Part shown: in pieces, positions 61,117-64,000 of the stretch | Layout: each line of letters opens with the position of its first letter | Position numbering within the stretch: the stretch's first letter is position 1 | Assembly: GCF_010550245.1 (NCBI RefSeq) | Contig: NZ_JAAGLU010000043.1 | Span: 1 to 64,000 of the forward strand | DNA from: Streptomyces sp. SID12501 | Lineage (GTDB): Bacteria > Actinomycetota > Actinomycetes > Streptomycetales > Streptomycetaceae | Reading direction: 5' to 3' | DNA: 64,000 bases | Translations under genes and position numbers: made by a program | The notes under the pieces: model-generated | Seen by the model: only the letters and a program-made list of their open reading frames with translations | What the model was told of the DNA's origin: nothing | Database searches by the model: none

Positions 61117-61131
61117 CTTAACAACGTTAAG
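61117..61131. promoter_or_regulatory. TetR operator 2, overlapping the monooxygenase ribosome site
   Basis: CTTAAC-AAC-GTTAAG palindrome, 38 bp from operator 1. Its last bases are part of the AAGGAG of the monooxygenase gene. Confidence 0.85.
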
Positions 61132-61143
61132 GAGATGGTCGAG

Positions 61144-62571
61144 ATGACCGACGTACTGGTGGCTGACGTACTGGTGGTGGGCGCCGGGCCCACCGGACTG
61201 GCACTCGCCGTGGACCTCGCACGGCGCGGGGTGGACGCGGTGGTCGTGGAGCGGGCCGAGGCGCTGTTCCCCGGGTCGCGGGGCAAGGGCATCCAGCCGC
61301 GCACGATGGAGGTCTTCGACGACCTCGGGGTACTGGACGCGATCCGGGGCGCCGGGGGCCCGTATCCGGTCGGGATGATCTGGCAGGACGGCAGGCGAGT
61401 GGGCGAGCACCGGATGTTCGACCCGGCGGAGGAGGGCGAGGAGTCTCCGTACGGGGCCGAGCCGTGGATGGTGCCGCAGTGGAGGACGCAGGAGATCCTG
61501 TCCGCGCGGCTGACGGAGCTGGGCGGGCGGGTGGAGTTCGGCCGCGAGGTCGTGGGCCTCGAGCAGGACACGGAGGGCGTGACGGTCGCCTTCGCCGCCG
61601 GTGAGCCCGTCCGTGCGCGGTACGTCGTCGCGGCCGACGGTGGCCGCTCGACGATCCGCCGGGCGCTGGGTATCGCCATGACGGGCGAGACGGTCGACCC
61701 GAACCCGATCCTCGTGGCGGACGTACGGATCACCGGCCTGGACCGCGACAACTGGCATGTCTTCCCTCCGCGGGCGGACGGCACGGGCTTCCTCGCGATC
61801 TGCCCGCTGGCCGGGACGGAGGACTTCCAGCTGGTGGCCCAGTTCCCTGAGGGCGACCACCCGGACCTGTCCCTGGAGGGCATCCGCAAGGTCGCCGCGG
61901 CCCGCTCGCACCTTGCCCCCGAGGACCTGACCGAGGTCCGCTGGGCCTCGGACTTCCGCCCGCGCGCGGCACTGGCGGACAGCTTCCGCTCCGGCCGGGT
62001 GTTCCTCGCCGGGGACGCGGCGCACGTCCACTCCCCCGCGGGGGGCCAGGGCCTGAACACGAGCGTCCAGGACGCGTACAACCTGGGCTGGAAGCTGGGC
62101 GCGGTGCTGCGGGGCGGGGTGGCCGAGTCCCTGCTGGCCACGTACGAGGAGGAGCGCCGGCCGATCGCCGGGCAGATGCTGGGCATCTCGACGGGTGTCC
62201 ACCGGGGCGAGATCAGGCGCGGTGAGGCGACCCGGCAGCTCGCCCTCGGCTACCGCGACTCGTCGCTGGCGGTGGAGACCCGCCCGGCCCCGGGCCCGGT
62301 CCACGCGGGCGACCGCGCCCCGGACGGCACGGTGGACGGCGTACGCCTCTTCGACACGTTCCGCGGCCCGCACTGGACCCTGGTGTCGGTGGGCACGGCC
62401 ACGGCACTGCCGGTGCTGCCCGTCCCCATGGTCCGTCTCCTCTCGTACGAGGCGTACGGCACCGGGGTGTTCCTGGTCCGCCCGGACGGTTACGTCGGCT
62501 GGGCGGGGGCCACGGCGGAGGGGCTGCGGGAGTACGCGGAGGGCATCGGCGCCCTCGGAGAACTCGGCTAG
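61144..62571 (+). CDS. FAD-dependent aromatic monooxygenase
   Basis: 475 aa, ATG at 61144, chosen because AAGGAG (61129-61134) is eight bases upstream; the ATG at 61135 directly abuts the SD. FAD-binding VLVVGAGPTGLALAVDLARRGVD near residue 10, second FAD motif GRVFLAGDAAHVHSPAGGQGLNTSVQDAYNLGWKL near 285, and the DG motif YVVAADGGRSTIRRALGI near 160. Family of PHBH-fold hydroxylases including PgaE/RdmE and rifampicin monooxygenases. Under the divergent TetR repressor it may degrade a toxic aromatic compound or antibiotic (inference). Its TAG stop shares the CTAG with the convergent exporter gene. Confidence 0.93.
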   Translation: MTDVLVADVLVVGAGPTGLALAVDLARRGVDAVVVERAEALFPGSRGKGIQPRTMEVFDDLGVLDAIRGAGGPYPVGMIWQDGRRVGEHRMFDPAEEGEESPYGAEPWMVPQWRTQEILSARLTELGGRVEFGREVVGLEQDTEGVTVAFAAGEPVRARYVVAADGGRSTIRRALGIAMTGETVDPNPILVADVRITGLDRDNWHVFPPRADGTGFLAICPLAGTEDFQLVAQFPEGDHPDLSLEGIRKVAAARSHLAPEDLTEVRWASDFRPRAALADSFRSGRVFLAGDAAHVHSPAGGQGLNTSVQDAYNLGWKLGAVLRGGVAESLLATYEEERRPIAGQMLGISTGVHRGEIRRGEATRQLALGYRDSSLAVETRPAPGPVHAGDRAPDGTVDGVRLFDTFRGPHWTLVSVGTATALPVLPVPMVRLLSYEAYGTGVFLVRPDGYVGWAGATAEGLREYAEGIGALGELG

Positions 62572-63215
62572 GAACCGGCCAGCGACAGTTTCACGGCGAA
62601 GCCGATGAACAGCGCGCCCGCCGCCGAGGTCGCCCCCGCCGACAGTCGCCGACGGCGCCGGAAGGCGGCGGCCAGCCTGGTCCCGCCGAATATCAGCGCG
62701 GTGAGATAGAGGAAGCTGGCGAGCTGGGCGAAGGCGCCGAGGACGACGAAGGAGACGGCCGGGTAGGCGTATCCGGGGTCGACGAACTGCACGAAGAAGG
62801 CGACGAAGAAGAGGATCGCCTTCGGGTTGAAGAGGCTGATGACGAGGGCACGGCGATAGGGCCGCTCTTCGGTGCCGACGGGCGCGTCCTGGACCTCGGC
62901 CTCTTCCCGCCGGGTGCGCCACATGCCCCAGGCGGCTCGCAGCATGCCGATCGCGAGCCACATCAGATAGCCGGCGCCCGCGAATTTCACGCTCCCGAAC
63001 AGCAGGGCGTTCGTCTGGAGCAGCGAGGCCACCCCGGCCGCCGAGAGGATCATCAGCACGGCATCCCCGCACCAGACGCCCGCCGCGGCCGTGTATCCGA
63101 CGCGGACGCCTCGACGGGCAGCGACGGAGAGGACGTAGAGCGAGTTGGGGCCGGGGAGCAGGACGATCAGGACCAGGCCGGTCAGATACGTGGGGAGGTC
63201 GGTTACGCCGAACAT
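62568..63215 (-). CDS. LysE-family exporter (LeuE-like)
   Basis: 215 aa, ATG at 63215. Six hydrophobic segments; GLVLIVLLPGPNSLYVLSVAARRGVRVGY near residue 12 and LFNPKAILFFVAFFVQFVDPG near 125 are LysE/RhtB marks. Exports amino acids or derivatives. The stop lies in the palindrome CTAG (62568-62571) that also ends the monooxygenase gene. Confidence 0.9.
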   Translation of the reverse strand: MFGVTDLPTYLTGLVLIVLLPGPNSLYVLSVAARRGVRVGYTAAAGVWCGDAVLMILSAAGVASLLQTNALLFGSVKFAGAGYLMWLAIGMLRAAWGMWRTRREEAEVQDAPVGTEERPYRRALVISLFNPKAILFFVAFFVQFVDPGYAYPAVSFVVLGAFAQLASFLYLTALIFGGTRLAAAFRRRRRLSAGATSAAGALFIGFAVKLSLAGS

Positions 63216-63252
63216 GGAGGGAGTGTCGCACAGGGGTACGACACCCCCAAGG

Positions 63253-63825
63253 TCAGCCGTCGAGGAGAGTGTCCACGGAGAGTTCGACCCGAACGCCGAC
63301 CGACTCGGGAACCAGCACGCTCTGGCCCCGCTTGAAGCGCTGCGGGTCGGGATACTTGCCGTCGACCGGGTCGGCGTAGAGGAGCACCTCGCCGTGCTTG
63401 CGGTCAGCGACGAGGTAGGCGGGGATGCCTGCCTGGGCGTAGCACTCGACCTTGACATAGAGGTCGTCGGACCAGTTGGAGGAGGTCACTTCGACCACGA
63501 GGCGGAAGACTTTCGGGGCGTAGTAGTTCTTCGTGACGTGGGCGTCGCGGAAGTCCTCGTCGACGACGGAGAAGTCAGGGATCGCGAAGTCCTCGGGCAG
63601 CGCGGGCAGCCGGAGGCCGACACCCTGAACATATTCATGCCCGGCAGCGACGATGCCTGCCAGATCGAAAGCCCTCCCCAGCTTCGTCAAAGACAGCGCG
63701 TGAGAGCCGTCCGGCGGTGGTGTCACAGTGAGCCTCCCCTGGAGAATCTCCACGCGGTGCCCGGGCAGTGCACGGGAGAGCTGGTCGGCGGCTTCGCCCA
63801 ACGTCAGCTCGTGCTGCAGTACGGC
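63253..63825 (-). CDS. Uma2-family protein (PD-(D/E)XK nuclease fold)
   Basis: 190 aa from GTG at 63825, chosen because AGAGGAGG lies five bases upstream; a GTG at 63852 is the alternative. Uma2/DUF820 features: VEILQGRLTVTPPPDGSH near residue 24, the acidic IPDFSVVDED near 83, and RLVVEVTSSNWSDDLYVKVECYAQAGIPAYLVAD near 105 with the E-x-K-like catalytic core. Streptomyces carry many such genes; the role is unknown. Confidence 0.88.
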   Translation of the reverse strand, partial: AVLQHELTLGEAADQLSRALPGHRVEILQGRLTVTPPPDGSHALSLTKLGRAFDLAGIVAAGHEYVQGVGLRLPALPEDFAIPDFSVVDEDFRDAHVTKNYYAPKVFRLVVEVTSSNWSDDLYVKVECYAQAGIPAYLVADRKHGEVLLYADPVDGKYPDPQRFKRGQSVLVPESVGVRVELSVDTLLDG

Positions 63826-64000
63826 CACGGCATCCTCCTCTTCAGGGGTCACACTTCACGAGAGTAACCGGGGGCGTGCGCTTTCCCCTTCCGATCACCC
63901 ATTCGGATGAAACGCCCAGCTCAGGGGGCATCGGAAGGCGCGGCGGGCCTGTACATCGGTTCGACGGGTAGTCCTGGGGCCGACTCGCGCGTCATGGTGT

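Overview
The window is chromosomal DNA of a high-GC actinomycete, almost certainly a Streptomyces. GC is very high, GTG starts are common, and the gene order matches (from memory, not searched) the S. coelicolor block running from cya/birA/pccB through accA2, deoD, deoC and afsQ1/afsQ2/sigQ to the nucleoside transporter and the teichulosonic acid genes. No rRNA, tRNA or CRISPR array was found.

Layout. 1-8 kb: the tail of a Pro-rich protein, a class III adenylyl cyclase, biotin protein ligase and an acyl-CoA carboxylase set (beta and epsilon subunits, a small membrane protein, Maf, the biotinylated alpha subunit), closed by a strong terminator. 8-21 kb: TetR and DeoR regulators, a quinone reductase of the LpdA type, purine nucleoside phosphorylase, a phosphohexomutase, deoxyribose-phosphate aldolase and a pair of aldehyde dehydrogenases, the second with no catalytic cysteine. 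21-27 kb: uridine kinase-like protein and the sigQ / afsQ1-afsQ2-lipoprotein signalling locus. 27-35 kb: envelope proteins, adenosine deaminase, an alpha/beta hydrolase, a LysR/MFS pair, an ECF sigma factor with a SnoaL-like tail overlapping a convergent STAS gene, and an AEC transporter. 35-46 kb: thymidine phosphorylase, cytidine deaminase, a nucleoside ABC transporter and two Bmp-type binding lipoproteins, with a 2OG-oxygenase-like gene and a TnpB element between the two lipoproteins. 46-60 kb: an M20 amidohydrolase, a methyltransferase, then a cell-wall glycopolymer (sialic/Kdn-type) locus. 60-64 kb: a TetR/FAD-monooxygenase pair, a LysE exporter and a Uma2-type nuclease-fold protein.

The strongest unifying signal is a 12-bp perfect palindrome, CTACGCGCGTAG, immediately upstream of deoD, deoC, add and the nucleoside transporter operon, with a 10/12 variant (TAACGCGCGTAG) before both Bmp lipoproteins. 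These genes together form a complete route: nucleoside uptake, deamination, phosphorolysis, pentose-phosphate isomerisation (probably by the phosphohexomutase), aldol cleavage and acetaldehyde oxidation. The palindrome is probably the operator of a dedicated nucleoside regulon.

Other points of note are a TnpB (IS1341-like) element whose right end appears to supply the stop codon of the second bmp gene; an ATC codon with an ideal Shine-Dalgarno sequence as the only plausible start of the transporter ATPase; two inverted, paralogous glycosyltransferase/polysialyltransferase cassettes flanking an acyltransferase; twin TetR operators before the monooxygenase; and many genes with a TANNNT box 6-8 nt before the start codon and no SD, which suggests leaderless mRNAs.
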